From: Geminicoccaceae bacterium
Lineage (GTDB): Bacteria; Pseudomonadota; Alphaproteobacteria; Geminicoccales; Geminicoccaceae
DNA length: 6,131 nucleotides
Reading direction: 5' to 3'
Assembly (NCBI GenBank): GCA_020446285.1
Contig: JAGREZ010000083.1
Coordinates: 1 to 6,131 of the forward strand
The notes beneath the pieces are model-generated. The model saw nothing but the letters and a program-made list of their open reading frames with translations, was not told where the DNA came from and searched no databases. Shown here piece after piece: positions 4,699-6,131 of this stretch (position 1 is the stretch's first letter; every line of letters begins with the position of its first letter). The translations under genes and the position numbers were made by a program.

Positions 4699-6131
4699 TC
4701 AGGCGAACCACCAGCGTTCGATACATTTCTGGCCGTCGAGGTCCCAGTTGCCGCCCATCTGCTCGTCATGCGCCACCTTGTCCGAGTGGGCGAAGACATA
4801 GTTGGCGAACATGGCGCAGACGAGACCGCCATCGTCGCGAAGGATCGACTGCATCTCGCGATACATGTCGCCGCGCCGGCTCTCGTCGAGTTCGGAACGC
4901 GCCTCGAGCAGCAGCGTGTCGAAGCGCTCGTTCGACCAGTAGGTGTCGTTCCAGGCCACGCCCGACTGATAGGCGGTGGAGAACATCCAGTCTTCCGTCG
5001 GACGGCCGCCCCAGTAGCAGGCGCACCAGGGCTTTTTCATCCAGACATTCGACCAGTAGCCATCGTTCGGCTCGCGGACGATGTTGATCTCGATCCCGGC
5101 GGCGGCGGCATGTTCGCGATAGAGCGTGGCGGCGTCGACGGCACCGGCAAACGCGGCATCGGCTGCGGAAAGGTCCACCGTCAGGTTCGAAAGCCCGGCT
5201 TCCTTCAGGTAGAATTTCGCCTTGTCGGGATCGTAGCTGGTCTGTTCGAGATCAGCCGCGTGAAAGCGCATCGACGGCGCGATCGGGTGATCGTTGCCGA
5301 CGACACCGTGGCCGCGCAGGACGGTCTGCACCAGCTTCTCGCGGTCGACACCCCATTTGAGCGCCCGGCGGACATTGGCGTCGTCATGCGGCGCCATGTC
5401 GGTGCGCATGGGGAAGGTGTAGTGACGGGTGCCGGTCGTTTCCTGCACCTTGATGTTCGGGTTGCGTCCGAGCAGATGCACGGTCTTGAGATCGCAGCGG
5501 TCCATCACGTCGATCTCGCCCGTGGTGAGCGCATTGGTGCGGGCGGTGACATCGATGATCGAGAGCAGTTCGATCTCGTCGAAATGGGCGCGGTCGGTCT
5601 TGTGATAGTCCGCGAACTTCCTGAACAGGCCGCGCACCCCCGGCTCCCAGTTGTCGAGGACATACGGACCGCAGCCGACGCCGGAAAGATCCAGCTTGCC
5701 GTCATCCTTCGCCGGCAGGATGGGCAGGTGATAGTCGGAGACGATGAAGGGGAAATCGGCATTGCCGCCATCGAGCACGAAACGCACCGTGCGCTCATCG
5801 ATCGCGATAATGTCCTTGATCGGGTCGACGATCGGCTTGGCCGCCGACTTGCTTTCCTCGCCGCGATGGTGATTGAAGGAGGCGAGCACGTCACCAGCCG
5901 TCACCGTCTTGCCATTGTGGAAGGTGAGCCCGTCCTTGAGGACGAAGGTCCACTCGACGGCGTCCGGCGACGGCTCCCAGCTTGCCGCCAGTTCCGGCGC
6001 CAGCTTGCCGAAATTATCGACCTCCGTCAGATAGTTGTGAATGGTGTAGGTGAGCTGCAGCATGTAGCCGTTCTCGAACGTCGCCGGATCGAGTGTGTCG
6101 GTGGTCGATCCGTGGCCCATGCCGATACGCA
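4699..6131 (-). CDS. ABC transporter family 5 substrate-binding protein (DppA/OppA-like), 5' partial
   Basis: This is a periplasmic binding protein for peptide/opine/nickel-type ABC importers. About 476 residues are visible and the frame continues off the right edge. An in-frame ATG exists at 6120, but the residues before it (RIG) belong to the family's mature N-terminal strand. The true start and signal peptide are therefore outside the window; members are usually about 500-540 aa. Counting from that Met, family blocks are: TLDPATFENGYM (9-20), EWTFVLKDGLTFHNGKTVTAGDV (56-78; the canonical 'W.F.L..GL.FH.G...TA.DV'), GCGPYVL (149-155), NVRRALKWGVDREKLV (249-264) and the C-terminal ERWWFA. It ends with TGA at 4701-4699. 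No permease or ATPase for it is visible here; they may lie beyond the right edge. The substrate is unknown. Six cysteines (C150, C209, C366, C368, C435, C466) are many for a periplasmic protein. Confidence 0.92.
   Translation of the reverse strand, partial: RIGMGHGSTTDTLDPATFENGYMLQLTYTIHNYLTEVDNFGKLAPELAASWEPSPDAVEWTFVLKDGLTFHNGKTVTAGDVLASFNHHRGEESKSAAKPIVDPIKDIIAIDERTVRFVLDGGNADFPFIVSDYHLPILPAKDDGKLDLSGVGCGPYVLDNWEPGVRGLFRKFADYHKTDRAHFDEIELLSIIDVTARTNALTTGEIDVMDRCDLKTVHLLGRNPNIKVQETTGTRHYTFPMRTDMAPHDDANVRRALKWGVDREKLVQTVLRGHGVVGNDHPIAPSMRFHAADLEQTSYDPDKAKFYLKEAGLSNLTVDLSAADAAFAGAVDAATLYREHAAAAGIEINIVREPNDGYWSNVWMKKPWCACYWGGRPTEDWMFSTAYQSGVAWNDTYWSNERFDTLLLEARSELDESRRGDMYREMQSILRDDGGLVCAMFANYVFAHSDKVAHDEQMGGNWDLDGQKCIERWWFA

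Overview
The window is GC-rich, compact DNA with codon use strongly biased to G/C in third positions. Protein styles resemble Alphaproteobacteria (Hyphomicrobiales or Rhodobacterales-like). That placement is an inference from gene types and composition; the window contains no rRNA or other marker gene. Six protein-coding genes are supported, two of them cut by the window edges. I see no tRNA, rRNA, CRISPR array, insertion sequence or prophage gene.

Left part (1-2473, + strand): a tight three-gene ABC importer operon. It encodes an NMT1/SsuA/TauA-like periplasmic binding protein (5' end missing), a TauB/SsuB-type ATPase and a six-helix permease, with gaps of 5 and about 11 bases. This is a complete importer of the nitrate/sulfonate/taurine/thiamine-precursor class. 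The substrate cannot be read from the sequence.

Middle (2474-3678, + strand): an AT-rich 139-base intergenic stretch with a candidate promoter enclosed by an interrupted inverted repeat. It is followed by a two-gene toxin-antitoxin module. The first gene is an antitoxin with an excisionase/MerR-like helix-turn-helix, and the second is a PIN-domain ribonuclease toxin with a conserved C-terminal extension. The arrangement matches the VapBC50 type (Rv3750c/Rv3749c in M. tuberculosis). The AT-rich leader and the self-contained module between two metabolic/transport operons fit a mobile accessory insertion, but no insertion borders are visible.

Right part (3822-6131, - strand): a family 5 (DppA/OppA-like) substrate-binding protein gene whose start lies beyond the right edge. 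A perfect 11-bp stem-loop follows it, and then comes a nicotinamidase (PncA-type) gene whose product carries a twin-arginine-like leader. If exported, this enzyme would deamidate nicotinamide in the periplasm. The two genes run in the same direction and converge on the toxin gene, with 143 bases between the facing stop codons.

Nothing here is clearly a new system. The items most worth a second look are the Tat-type leader on the nicotinamidase, the inverted repeat around the toxin-antitoxin promoter, and the stem-loop between the binding-protein and nicotinamidase genes.
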